A stretch of DNA of 64,000 nt, taken from positions 1 through 64,000 of the forward strand of contig JASBYY010000010.1 in the NCBI GenBank assembly GCA_029983675.1. Reading direction: 5' to 3'. Below are positions 36,381 through 44,831 of the stretch, one piece after another. The notes under the pieces are model-generated. The model saw only the letters and a program-made list of their open reading frames with translations. It had not been told where the DNA came from and ran no database searches. Numbering within the stretch: position 1 is the stretch's first letter; every line of letters begins with the position of its first letter. Source of the stretch: Bacteroidales bacterium (GTDB lineage: Bacteria; Bacteroidota; Bacteroidia; Bacteroidales; F082). Both the position numbers and the translations under genes were made by a program.

Positions 36381-37886
36381 TTATCCGACGTGGATGTTGT
36401 CGTTGACCAGTTTCATGATTTTTTCAACGTCGTTGCCGAGTTCGGCACGCAGGTTGGCATCGTTAAAGTCGGTCAAGAACTTAATCATGTAGTCGATGAT
36501 ATTGTCGGAGAACACGCCTTTTGCATTGTAGATGGCGCGGTCTTTGGCGAGTTCCTTGGCTGCTGCAACGCAAGAATCGGGAAGCTGTTCGAGCGATTCT
36601 TGGATCTTCTTGTTGCTCTCGTCGTGAATGTTGACGCCGACGTAGGTCTTTTCGGCGATTTCGAGAGCATTGGGCATCTCAAAGCCATGACGTGCTGCCA
36701 CACAAAGGGCGGCCATCAGCAGGTATATGTCGGCGGTGCCGTCAGAGGCACGCCACTCGAAGGTCTGTTTCTCGGAGAAATCTTTTGCCGAATGCTTTTC
36801 AAGCGGGTTGCAGTTGGAGGCCATGTCTTTGCCATTGTTGACCCATCCGAGCGGGACACGCACCAAGGCGCTACGGTTCGAGAACGACCAGCAGAGCGAG
36901 GTGGGAGCTTCTTGATGAGGAACCAAACGCATGAATGCCAACGGATTGGGGTTTCCAAAAGCGGGCAATGATGTACCGGCATCCATGTAACCGGCGATGG
37001 CTTTCTTGCATTCGTCAGTCAGTTCGCCGTTTTTCAGCATCACCGACTTGCCATTCTTCGTGAACTTGCAGTGAACGTGCATGCCCGAACCGGCTTTGCC
37101 CACAGAAATCTTGGGAGCGAAAGTCAGTGTAACGCCATATTCGTAAGCAAGTTGGCGCATGATCCATTTGGCCACCACCAATTGGTCGGCAGCGTCCTCG
37201 ATGTTGACAGGCAGAAACTCGATCTCGTTTTGCTCGTAGATCTTGCCGTCATGTGTAAAGTTACCCACTTCGGAGTGGCCGTATTTGATTTGTCCGCCGG
37301 CTTGCGCAATGAGGCGCATGGCTTCGACACGGTAGTTAGTGAACTTATTGTAAGGTGCACTTTCGTGGTAGCCTTTCTGGTCGGCAACGGGATAAATATC
37401 TTCGTCATCGGCGATGATGTAGTATTCCAACTCGCCCATGGTTTCCATTTTCAGTCCGGTAGTCTCCTGGAAAGCCAAGTGGGCTTTGTGCAAAATGTAT
37501 TCCGGTGAGCTTTCAAAAGGTTCGCTATCGCGGTTGTAGAACGAGCAGAGCAGATCGATGGTAGGGATCTCGCTGAACGGATTGCGGAATGCAGTTCTGT
37601 ATTTCGGGATGACATACAGGTCGCTCTTTCCTGCTTCGATGAAAGGGAAAAGGCTCGATCCGTCAACACGTTCACCAGCGGAGAGGATGCCCTCTAAATG
37701 CTCGGCACTCTCGATGACAAAGTTCAGGGTCTTCAGTTTACCGTCCCAGCCACAGTAGTGGAAGTTGACGAATTCTACTTCATTCTCCTCGCAGTAGCGA
37801 ACGATGTCGGCGCGAGTAAATTCCGATGCGGGCTTTTGTAAGTAACGCACCAGCAGATTGGGGTTCATGGCAATTTTTGTGTCCAT
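36381..37886 (-). CDS. glnA: glutamine synthetase, type I
   Basis: A 501-residue ATP-dependent glutamine synthetase, the main ammonium-assimilating enzyme. The beta-grasp domain has RVDGSSLFPFIEAGKSDLYVIP; the catalytic domain shows ELEYYI, NEIEFLPV, the KAGSGMHVH metal/substrate loop, FGNPNPLAFMRLVPHQEAPT and NRSALVRVP. The sequence has no obvious adenylylation-site tyrosine motif. It is monocistronic, ends in a strong terminator and has a long leader with hairpins and two -7 boxes. Confidence 0.95.
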   Translation of the reverse strand: MDTKIAMNPNLLVRYLQKPASEFTRADIVRYCEENEVEFVNFHYCGWDGKLKTLNFVIESAEHLEGILSAGERVDGSSLFPFIEAGKSDLYVIPKYRTAFRNPFSEIPTIDLLCSFYNRDSEPFESSPEYILHKAHLAFQETTGLKMETMGELEYYIIADDEDIYPVADQKGYHESAPYNKFTNYRVEAMRLIAQAGGQIKYGHSEVGNFTHDGKIYEQNEIEFLPVNIEDAADQLVVAKWIMRQLAYEYGVTLTFAPKISVGKAGSGMHVHCKFTKNGKSVMLKNGELTDECKKAIAGYMDAGTSLPAFGNPNPLAFMRLVPHQEAPTSLCWSFSNRSALVRVPLGWVNNGKDMASNCNPLEKHSAKDFSEKQTFEWRASDGTADIYLLMAALCVAARHGFEMPNALEIAEKTYVGVNIHDESNKKIQESLEQLPDSCVAAAKELAKDRAIYNAKGVFSDNIIDYMIKFLTDFNDANLRAELGNDVEKIMKLVNDNIHVG

Positions 37887-37941
37887 TTCAATTGAATATG
37901 ATTATTGTTAATTGTTTGTCGTTTGTTGTCTCCGTTCTATA

Positions 37942-37985
37942 AAGCCTTCAAGGCTTCACCTTTTGTTGTTGTCACTCAAGGTGAA
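37942..37985 (-). promoter_or_regulatory. paired hairpins in the glnA 5' leader
   Basis: AAGCCTT-C-AAGGCTT (37942-37956) is immediately next to, and overlaps, TTCACCTT...AAGGTGAA (37955-37962 with 37978-37985). The two stems share bases and are therefore mutually exclusive. They lie 55-100 bases upstream of the glnA ATG. A regulatory role is an inference. Confidence 0.4.
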
Positions 37986-38030
37986 ACCGGAAAACACAAC
38001 GCCCGCGCAATTTTTAGTCGCACGGGACAG

Positions 38031-38058
38031 CAAAAATAACAAAAATAACCATGCTCAA
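38031..38058 (-). promoter_or_regulatory. glnA promoter region with two -7 boxes
   Basis: Minus-strand TATTTTTG occurs twice, at 38040-38047 and 38031-38038. A TTG at 38056-38058 lies 17 bases from the second. The leader would be about 140 bases. Confidence 0.45.
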
Positions 38059-38190
38059 GGCATTGCGGCGGCTTTTTCATGGGAAAAGTGCGGAAAGGGT
38101 ATTGGGATGGGCAAAGGAGGAAGTGTGCCGGTAATGGTCGGCTTTCGATGTGGACGGCGTGTTTTTGCTGGCTATTCACACAGGATTGCT

Positions 38191-38240
38191 AAGAAGCTGT
38201 TTTGAATGGTTTCGAGTTGGGTCCATCCCGTGCTATGCCC
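38191..38240 (+). repeat. partial copy of the inverted-repeat element end
   Basis: AAGAAGCTGTTTTGAATG and the following bases, through GTGCTATG, match 14369-14418 at roughly four of five positions or better. Only this left end is present. Apart from it, the glnA promoter and the palindrome at 38275-38298, the 37887-38658 gap holds no credible gene. Confidence 0.55.
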
Positions 38241-38274
38241 CATACCTGAATGAGAACCTACTGACTTTGTTATT

Positions 38275-38298
38275 GCGTACCCTAAAATTAGGGTATGC
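38275..38298. repeat. 11-bp-arm palindrome in the glnA-topA gap
   Basis: GCGTACCCTAA (38275-38285) pairs with TTAGGGTATGC (38288-38298) around two bases, with one G-T mismatch. It has no adjacent T run. It could be an operator or a weak terminator. Confidence 0.45.
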
Positions 38299-38594
38299 AA
38301 ATGGTTTTTATTAATAAGTCGCAAAAACAAAAATTTTTTGGGTAACGAAGTCAGGATGATGCAATAGGCAGTTGGTTTTATTACCGGAAAAAACCGTTGG
38401 TGTTTTTCCCCATTTTTGAATACGATTTTTCATAAATCTGACTTTGAATACTTGTTCTATCTATGTCGTGATCATCGGTGAAAAACACATCCTTGTTGGT
38501 GAAATTAGTCTTTTTGAATATTTTTATCTCTCTGATAATCACCATAATGAAAACTTTTTCGACCGAACATGCTCTTTTTGCGGCATTATTCCAC

Positions 38595-38602
38595 TAATTT
38601 TG
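38595..38602 (+). promoter_or_regulatory. -7 box TAATTTTG for topA
   Basis: TAATTTTG 56 bases upstream of the topA ATG at 38659; a TTTG at 38577-38580 is closer than the usual spacing. Confidence 0.45.
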
Positions 38603-38658
38603 CAGCCGAAAATAAAAGAGGTGAAACCTCGGCATCAACCAAATATTGAGGAAATAGT

Positions 38659-40989
38659 ATGGCAAAAAATCTCGTAATCGTCGAGTCTCCGGCAAAGGCA
38701 AAGACCATTGAAGGTTTTCTGGGCAAGGACTTTACCGTAAAATCCAGTTATGGACATGTCAGAGACTTGAACAAGAACAACTTAAGTGTAAACATCGACA
38801 AGGACTTTGAGCCGGAGTATGAAATCAGCGACGATAAAAAGACACTGGTAGCCGAGCTGACCAAGTTGTCGAAGGGAGCCGATACGGTGTGGCTGGCGTC
38901 CGATGAAGACCGCGAGGGAGAATCCATCTCGTGGCATCTGTATGAGGCTTTGGGATTGAAGGACAAGGAGACGAAGCGCATTGTGTTTCACGAAATCACC
39001 AAACCGGCTATTTTGAACGCTATCGAGAATCCCCGCGACATCGATATGAATCTTGTCGCCGCTCAGCAGGCCCGTCGTGTTCTCGACCGTTTGGTGGGTT
39101 ACGAGTTGTCGCCGTTGTTGTGCAAAAAAGTAAAACCGTCGCTTTCGGCAGGTCGTGTGCAGTCGGTGGCGGTGCGTCTCATCGTCGAGCGCGAAGAAGA
39201 GGTGAACAGCTTTGTGCAAACCCATTCCTATCGTGTCATGGCGCAATTCCCTGTCACTGCCGATAACCAGGAATACACTTTGGTGGCCGAACTTTCTACT
39301 CGCTTCGATAGCGAGGAAGAAGCACGCAACTTCCTGACATCGTGTATCGATGCTACGTTCCGTGTCGATGCGGTCGAGAAAAAGCCAGCCTCGAAAAGCC
39401 CGGCACCGCCTTTCACGACTTCCACTTTACAGCAGGAGGCTGCCCGGAAGCTCGGTTTTTCGGTGTCGAACACCATGCGTGTCGCACAGCAGCTTTATGA
39501 ATCGGGAAGGATTACCTATATGCGTACCGACTCGGTCAATCTGTCGAAAATCGCACTGGGTCTGGCCAAACAGGAAGTGACCGAAAACTATGGTGGCAAA
39601 TACGTGAAAACACGCCAATACACCACGCGTACCAAAGGAGCACAAGAAGCACACGAAGCCATTCGTCCGACCGATCTTAACGCCCAAACCATCAAAGGAA
39701 CCAACGACGAACGTAGGCTTTACGAACTGATATGGAAACGCACTATTGCATCGCAAATGGCTGATGCCCAGTTGGAAAGAACAACCATTAACATTGGCGT
39801 CTCGAACTCGGACAAGCAGTTTGTCGCTTCAGGCGAAGTGGTGCTTTTTGACGGTTTCCTCAAAGTGTATCGCGAAAGTTATGATGACGACCATGCGGAA
39901 GACAAGTCCGACTTGCTGCCGCCCATTGCCGTTGGAACCTCTCTTGACCTTGATAAGATGGAGGCCCAGCAGCGTTACACGCATCATCCGCTTCGCTACA
40001 CCGAAGCCAGTTTGGTCAGGAAGATGGAAGAACTCGGCATAGGCCGTCCTTCCACCTACGCCCCCACTATTTCGACCATTCAAAAGCGCGACTACGTGGT
40101 AAAGGGCGATATCCCCGGTGTCATGCTCGATGTGAAGACCATCACGTTGAAAAATGGCAAGCTGAAAGAAAAAGAAGGAACTGAAAAATACGGATCGGAG
40201 AAAGGAAAACTGTTGCCCACTGACGTTGGCGCTCTGGTCAACAAGTTTCTGTTGCAATATTTTGACGACGTACTCGATTATAATTTCACGGCCAACGTGG
40301 AAAAGGAATTTGACAAGATCGCTGCCGGAACCTGTCCGTGGAACGACATGATAAAACGTTTCTACAACAGTTTTCACAAACAGATAGTCTCCACCACCGA
40401 TAATTCGGGCAAGTTCAGTGGCGAACGGCTGCTGGGTGTCGATCCGGTTTCGGGCAAGAATGTCTTTGTGAAAATTGGTCGTTACGGTCCATTGGCACAG
40501 ATTGGCGACACCGAATCGGAGGAAAAACCGCGCTTTGCCGGCTTGCGCAAGAACCAGCATATCGAAACCGTCACTTTGGAAGAGGTGCTGAAACTGTTTG
40601 ATTTCCCCCGTTCTCTCGGCGAATGGCAGGGACATGAAATCACAGTGGCCATAGGTCGTTTCGGTCCTTATGTGAAGCATGACAATGCCTTTTATAGTCT
40701 TGCAAAAACCGATGATCCGGCGGCCATCGACATGGATCGCGCTATTGAAATCATCAATGAGAAACATGAAAAAGAAGCGCAGAACACCATCCGCGTATTC
40801 GATAACGATGCTGAAATGAAAGTCATGAACGGCCGTTTCGGACCTTATATTTCCTACCAAAAGACCAACTACAAGCTTCCTAAGTCGGTGGATGCAAAGG
40901 CACTTACTTATGAGGACTGCGTTAAATTAGTGCAGGAAATCAAACCTGCCGCAAAACGAAGAAGTTCCTCAAAAGGAAAGAAAGCCTAA
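38659..40989 (+). CDS. topA: DNA topoisomerase I (type IA)
   Basis: A 776-residue enzyme that relaxes negative supercoils. The Toprim domain is seen in VIVESPAKAKTIEGFLG and ASDEDREGESISWHL; the catalytic Tyr lies in SGRITYMRTDSVNLS; LGIGRPSTYAPTISTIQKR follows. The C-terminus has Toprim-C repeats (VFVKIGRYGPLAQIG, VAIGRFGPYVKHD, MNGRFGPYISYQ) in place of zinc fingers, as in other Bacteroidota, and a basic tail. It ends at a strong terminator. Confidence 0.96.
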   Translation: MAKNLVIVESPAKAKTIEGFLGKDFTVKSSYGHVRDLNKNNLSVNIDKDFEPEYEISDDKKTLVAELTKLSKGADTVWLASDEDREGESISWHLYEALGLKDKETKRIVFHEITKPAILNAIENPRDIDMNLVAAQQARRVLDRLVGYELSPLLCKKVKPSLSAGRVQSVAVRLIVEREEEVNSFVQTHSYRVMAQFPVTADNQEYTLVAELSTRFDSEEEARNFLTSCIDATFRVDAVEKKPASKSPAPPFTTSTLQQEAARKLGFSVSNTMRVAQQLYESGRITYMRTDSVNLSKIALGLAKQEVTENYGGKYVKTRQYTTRTKGAQEAHEAIRPTDLNAQTIKGTNDERRLYELIWKRTIASQMADAQLERTTINIGVSNSDKQFVASGEVVLFDGFLKVYRESYDDDHAEDKSDLLPPIAVGTSLDLDKMEAQQRYTHHPLRYTEASLVRKMEELGIGRPSTYAPTISTIQKRDYVVKGDIPGVMLDVKTITLKNGKLKEKEGTEKYGSEKGKLLPTDVGALVNKFLLQYFDDVLDYNFTANVEKEFDKIAAGTCPWNDMIKRFYNSFHKQIVSTTDNSGKFSGERLLGVDPVSGKNVFVKIGRYGPLAQIGDTESEEKPRFAGLRKNQHIETVTLEEVLKLFDFPRSLGEWQGHEITVAIGRFGPYVKHDNAFYSLAKTDDPAAIDMDRAIEIINEKHEKEAQNTIRVFDNDAEMKVMNGRFGPYISYQKTNYKLPKSVDAKALTYEDCVKLVQEIKPAAKRRSSSKGKKA

Positions 40990-41009
40990 GTTTTCATTGG
41001 AACAGATAG

Positions 41010-41042
41010 TAAGGTAGGGGAAACGCCCTACCTTATTTTTTT
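41010..41042 (+). terminator. topA terminator
   Basis: TAAGGTAGGG (41010-41019) and CCCTACCTTA (41026-41035) form a perfect 10-bp stem with a 6-base loop, followed by a run of T. Confidence 0.85.
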
Positions 41043-41069
41043 GAGAAAATAAAAACAAATCGTTTTTTC

Positions 41070-41102
41070 TTTGCATTTGCGATCAATTTTATTCTATATT
41101 TG
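41070..41102 (+). promoter_or_regulatory. promoter for the DUF4878 lipoprotein gene
   Basis: TTTG (41070-41073), 21 bases, TATATTTG (41095-41102), 65 bases upstream of the ATG at 41168. Confidence 0.55.
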
Positions 41103-41167
41103 CCGTGAATAAATGGAAAAACCCGAAAATCCAAAAAAGAGTAGGGGTTTCACTAAATTTATGACCT

Positions 41168-41548
41168 ATGAAAAGAATTACAGTTTTATTGATGGCAATG
41201 GTTGCTGTGATAGCAATGGCGGCATGTGGCGGCAACGCCAAAAAGAACAATTCCCCTAAAGAAGTAGTGGAAGCCTATTACCAGCACATGGTTGACGGCG
41301 ACTTTGAAAAGGCGCTTTCCTACACCAGTGCGTCAGAAGAAGAGGCAAAGACGTATCTTGAAAAAATGAAATCTTTTGAAGTGAAAATCAAGAGTTTCGA
41401 TATTGTTTCCGAAACTATTGACGGTGACAATGCGGAAGTGGAAGTCAAGTACGTTAGCACCAGTAGCTTGATGGAAGAAGAAAGCGAGTCTCAAGAAACC
41501 GTCAAACTTATTAAAGAAGAAGGATGCTGGGTGATTGATGAGAAATAG
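41168..41548 (+). CDS. DUF4878-like lipoprotein (NTF2-like fold)
   Basis: A 126-residue predicted lipoprotein (lipobox AMAAC after MKRITVLLMAMVAVI). The mature part (SPKEVVEAYYQHMVDGDFEKALSYTS... GDNAEVEVKYVST... KEEGCWVIDEK) has the pattern of DUF4878/NTF2-like domains, which bind small ligands or serve as envelope accessory modules. Its last 11 bases overlap the start of the next gene, suggesting coupled translation. Confidence 0.82.
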   Translation: MKRITVLLMAMVAVIAMAACGGNAKKNNSPKEVVEAYYQHMVDGDFEKALSYTSASEEEAKTYLEKMKSFEVKIKSFDIVSETIDGDNAEVEVKYVSTSSLMEEESESQETVKLIKEEGCWVIDEK

Positions 41549-42179
41549 AAGGACTGGTTTCTTTCTCCATAGGAAAAGCATCATTAAGGCGGCTCTTTTG
41601 AGCTGCCTTATGGTTATTTCCGCTTTCTGTAAAAAGGAAGACTCGTTGCGAGAAGTCCCTCCAAACATCCGATTGCGCACAGGCGACCTTTTGCTACGGT
41701 GCGGACGTAGTGCCGAAAGCAGGGTCATTGTTACTGCCGATAACAGCACGATGTATTCGCACATTGGCATGTTGATTTGGTACGACCATCAGTGGTGTGT
41801 TATCCACACCTCTCCCAATGAAAATGAGAATGATGAACCTGATCGCCAGAAGATAGAACCGTATGGCTTGTTCTTCCGTACGGACAGAGCCTCCCGCGGG
41901 CAGGTGCTGCGTATGCCCATTGCAGAAGAAGACACGCTGAAACTCTACAACTACAGCCTGTTTGTCAATTCCTACAATCCCCTCTTCGATAATGCGTTTG
42001 ATGCGTGTGACACAACGCGGTACTACTGCTCGGAACTCATCTGTCATATTTACCAATCCGCACTTGGCATCGATCCGACCCAAGGTATCCGGCATAAGTT
42101 TCCTTTTTTTCATCCGCTCATTTACATCTCCGATATTTCCCATTATCCCGGGATTGAAGAAATATACAAGTTTGACTGA
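41538..42179 (+). CDS. YiiX/YebB-like permuted NlpC/P60 cysteine hydrolase
   Basis: A 213-residue protein with a basic N-terminus and a hydrophobic signal ending SAFC, possibly a lipoprotein. The hydrolase domain opens LRTGDLLLRCG, has the catalytic His in MYSHIGML and the catalytic Cys in RYYCSELICHIYQS, the permuted order seen in YiiX-type enzymes. Known relatives cleave peptide or amide/ester bonds in the envelope. It overlaps the DUF4878 gene by 11 bases. Confidence 0.83.
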   Translation: MRNRRTGFFLHRKSIIKAALLSCLMVISAFCKKEDSLREVPPNIRLRTGDLLLRCGRSAESRVIVTADNSTMYSHIGMLIWYDHQWCVIHTSPNENENDEPDRQKIEPYGLFFRTDRASRGQVLRMPIAEEDTLKLYNYSLFVNSYNPLFDNAFDACDTTRYYCSELICHIYQSALGIDPTQGIRHKFPFFHPLIYISDISHYPGIEEIYKFD

Positions 42180-42251
42180 GCGTGGTTGATCGCTTCGCAT
42201 ACTCAATATTTTTACTTCTCAAATCCTTTTTCTCATCTTCGTGAAAAAAAC

Positions 42252-42259
42252 TATCTTTG
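42252..42259 (+). promoter_or_regulatory. -7 box TATCTTTG for the deoxyhypusine-synthase-like gene
   Basis: TATCTTTG 38 bases upstream of the ATG at 42298. Confidence 0.5.
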
Positions 42260-42297
42260 CAAGATGATATTAATATGAATTTAAAAAGTCTAATTCC

Positions 42298-43335
42298 ATG
42301 GAGAAAAAAGAATTACTGAAAGACGTTGTCGAACATATCGACATTAAGAGCTACGATTCGACAGCGCTTATCAACGCCATGCGCAAGATGTCGTTCACTT
42401 CGCGCGAAACTGCGCGTGCCGCCGACATTTTGATGATGATGTGCGAGGAAAAGACCTGTACCAACATGCTGACCATTGCCGGATCGACTTCTGCGGCGGG
42501 CTGTATGCAGGTTTACGTTGACATGGTGCGTAACAAGATGATCGACGTGGTGGTGTCCACCGGCGCTTCCATCATCGACATGGATTTGTTTGAAGCCCTT
42601 GGGTTCAAGCACTATATCGGCGAAAAAGAAAATGTCATCCCCGACACCACGCTTCGCGAGCTTTACATCGACAGGATTTACGACACGTACATCGATGAAG
42701 AAGAGCTTCAGGCTTGCGACCACGCCACCTACGAGTTGTCGAACATGCTGGAAGCCCGTCCCTATTCGTCACGTGAGTTCATTTGGAACCTTGGTAAATG
42801 GCTGCACGAAGGTCGTGCCGTCAAGAAAGACAGCCTGATACAGACCTGCTACGAGTGCGGCGTGCCGATTTTCTGCCCCGCTTTCAGTGATTCGTCGGCT
42901 GGCTTCGGCATTGGCAAACACCAGTGGGAACGCAGCAAAAAAGGCGAGAAGTATTTGTCCATCGACTCGGTGCGCGACTTCATCGAACTGACGGAGATCA
43001 AGATGCAGGCTCCCGAAACGGGCTTGTTCATGGTGGGAGGCGGCACACCGAAAAACTTCGCCCAAGACACCGTGGTATGCGCCGAGATTCTTGGCTACGA
43101 TGTGCCCATGCACAAATACGCCATCCAAATCACCGTGGCCGACGTGCGCGACGGCGCCTGTTCTTCATCCACACTGTTGGAAGCCGGCTCGTGGGGCAAA
43201 GTGAGCGAAAAACTGCAACAGATGGTCTATGCCGAAGGCACAACGGTCATCCCGCTCATCGCTTCGTACGTCTATCACAACGGTCCGTGGAAAGAACGCG
43301 AATACAAGAATTGGCAAAAGATTTATCAAAAGTAA
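42298..43335 (+). CDS. deoxyhypusine-synthase-family enzyme
   Basis: A 345-residue NAD-dependent enzyme of the DHS fold. Eukaryotic DHS moves the aminobutyl group of spermidine to eIF5A; bacteria lack eIF5A, and characterised bacterial homologues include homospermidine synthases. Motifs are TIAGSTSAAGCMQVY, VVSTGASIIDMD, CPAFSDSSAGFGIG and GSWGKVSE, in which Lys301 matches the catalytic lysine. An aminobutyl transfer in polyamine synthesis is therefore likely; the acceptor is not determined. The neighbour downstream has a ureohydrolase fold. Confidence 0.87.
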   Translation: MEKKELLKDVVEHIDIKSYDSTALINAMRKMSFTSRETARAADILMMMCEEKTCTNMLTIAGSTSAAGCMQVYVDMVRNKMIDVVVSTGASIIDMDLFEALGFKHYIGEKENVIPDTTLRELYIDRIYDTYIDEEELQACDHATYELSNMLEARPYSSREFIWNLGKWLHEGRAVKKDSLIQTCYECGVPIFCPAFSDSSAGFGIGKHQWERSKKGEKYLSIDSVRDFIELTEIKMQAPETGLFMVGGGTPKNFAQDTVVCAEILGYDVPMHKYAIQITVADVRDGACSSSTLLEAGSWGKVSEKLQQMVYAEGTTVIPLIASYVYHNGPWKEREYKNWQKIYQK

Positions 43336-43370
43336 ATTGAAACGGTAAAGACTGTTTTTGCCAAACAACA

Positions 43371-43407
43371 ACAGAGGATGTGTCACAAGCATGTCCTCTG
43401 TTTTTTA
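43371..43407 (+). terminator. terminator after the deoxyhypusine-synthase-like gene
   Basis: ACAGAGGA (43371-43378) pairs with TCCTCTGT (43394-43401), followed by TTTTTAT. It separates this gene from the ureohydrolase gene, which therefore probably has its own promoter. Confidence 0.65.
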
Positions 43408-43530
43408 TGACTTTGGAAGTAACCGCCAAGAGCCAAAGAAAATACTGCGATCGATGTTTTTTTCAAGAATGGTATTTTGAAAAGCCTGATTTTACTATTT
43501 TAGCAATTCATTCAACGAAAATGCATACCT

Positions 43531-44706
43531 ATGGAAATCAGCATGTTTCTTGAACCGGTTCCCGTGAACTGTTTCGACGACACCTCATATCAAGGCAAAA
43601 ACACCCTTGGCAACACCTTTGACATTTATCGTGACAAGGACTCGTTTCCCGAATTGGAAAACGTGCAGCTTGTCCTGCTCGGAATCAAAGAGGACCGGGG
43701 TTCGACCGATAATAAAGGATGCTCCGACGGCACCGACGAAGTGCGTCAGGCCTTGTACCCGCTTTTCAACCATTGGAAGGATCTGAAAATCGCCGATATT
43801 GGCGATATCTATCCGGGGAAGGAGATTTCGGATACATACTATGCTGTCAATCAGGTGCTTTCCGAACTGATGAAACATCATGTCGTTCCCATTATCATCG
43901 GAGGCAGTCAGGACATGACTTATCCTATGTTTCAGGTGCACGAGGCACTGGGCAAGTTGGTCAACATCACTGCCATTGACCCTGTTTTCGACCTTGGCAA
44001 TGATGAAACCGCCCTCAATTCCAGTACCTATTTGAGCCGCATCATTCTGCACGAGCCGAACTTTCTGTTCAACTTCACCAACATCGGTTACCAGACTTAT
44101 TATGTGGATAACGACAGTATTGAGTTGATGAAGCAGTTGCTTTTCGATGTGTACCGTTTGGGCAATATCAAGTCAAACATCGAGTTGAGCGAGCCGCTGA
44201 TTCGCAACGCCAACATTGTGAGTTTTGACATGCGTGCCATCCGTGCCGCCGATGCGCCAGGTGTGCGAAATGCTTCGCCGAACGGTTTCGATGGCGAGGA
44301 AGCCTGCCGCATGACACGTTACGCCGGTCTCAACTCCAAGCTGTCGTCGATTGGATTTTTTGAATACAACCCGCATTTCGATGAGAACAACCGTACCGCA
44401 AGCCTCATGGCGGAGATGATTTGGTATTTCATAGAAGGTTTTTCGAACCGGCAGGACGACTTCCCAAGCCTTGAAAGCAGCGATTTCCGCCACTACAATG
44501 TGCAGCTTGCCGATGGCAAGGAAACCATCCTGTTCCTCTGCCACAAAATTACGGGGCGCTGGTGGATTGACCTTTCGTTTATGCGTGCCGACGATCCGCG
44601 CTACGAACGCCATCATTTTATTCCATGTTCCAAGGAAGACTACGACCAAGCCATGCGCGACGAACTGCCCGACAAATGGTGGCAGTTTTATCAAAAGCTG
44701 ATGTAA
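43531..44706 (+). CDS. ureohydrolase-fold (arginase/agmatinase-like) protein with degenerate metal site
   Basis: A 391-residue protein aligning with arginase/formimidoylglutamase proteins by fold motifs, but the manganese ligands are only half kept. GGDHS is GGSQD (124-128, His to Gln127). DAHxD is DPVFD (Asp150 and Asp154 kept, His to Val152). SxDxD is SFDMR (Asp233 kept, Asp to Arg235). A normal binuclear Mn site is therefore unlikely. I recall similar sequences in other Bacteroidota annotated as formimidoylglutamase. It may be a pseudoenzyme or have a changed chemistry. Its last 14 codons are copied twice further downstream. Confidence 0.8.
   Translation: MEISMFLEPVPVNCFDDTSYQGKNTLGNTFDIYRDKDSFPELENVQLVLLGIKEDRGSTDNKGCSDGTDEVRQALYPLFNHWKDLKIADIGDIYPGKEISDTYYAVNQVLSELMKHHVVPIIIGGSQDMTYPMFQVHEALGKLVNITAIDPVFDLGNDETALNSSTYLSRIILHEPNFLFNFTNIGYQTYYVDNDSIELMKQLLFDVYRLGNIKSNIELSEPLIRNANIVSFDMRAIRAADAPGVRNASPNGFDGEEACRMTRYAGLNSKLSSIGFFEYNPHFDENNRTASLMAEMIWYFIEGFSNRQDDFPSLESSDFRHYNVQLADGKETILFLCHKITGRWWIDLSFMRADDPRYERHHFIPCSKEDYDQAMRDELPDKWWQFYQKLM
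44665..44706 (+). repeat. original of the duplicated ureohydrolase 3' tail
   Basis: The last 14 codons (LPDKWWQFYQKLM and stop) and the following non-coding bases are the source of two downstream copies, at 45600-45641 and 48423-48464, that read LPDKWRQSHQKLM and stop. Confidence 0.85.
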
Positions 44707-44766
44707 GTGCCACAGGCAGATTAGGGAGTAAGCCCTGAAAAACTTTTTGAAAAAAGTCGTTTTTTA

Positions 44767-44797
44767 TTGCAAAAATATTTTTTTCCCCCTATCTTTG
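44767..44797 (+). promoter_or_regulatory. promoter of secreted paralogue 1
   Basis: TTG (44767-44769), 20 bases, TATCTTTG (44790-44797), 34 bases upstream of the ATG at 44832. A diverged copy of this promoter lies at 45703-45733. Confidence 0.55.
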
Positions 44798-44831
44798 TGG
44801 CATAAAAACATCAGTCACTTCTATTGCTACC

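Noticed and set aside
36273..36971. A 232-codon plus-strand frame
   Set aside because: It is antisense to the end of glnA and crosses the glnA terminator.
38444..38677. A 77-codon plus-strand frame before topA
   Set aside because: It overlaps the topA start and promoter, has no family features and an atypical composition; it is probably chance.
39829..40860. A 343-codon minus-strand frame
   Set aside because: It lies wholly opposite topA, whose frame carries all the conserved motifs; it arises from codon bias on the other strand.
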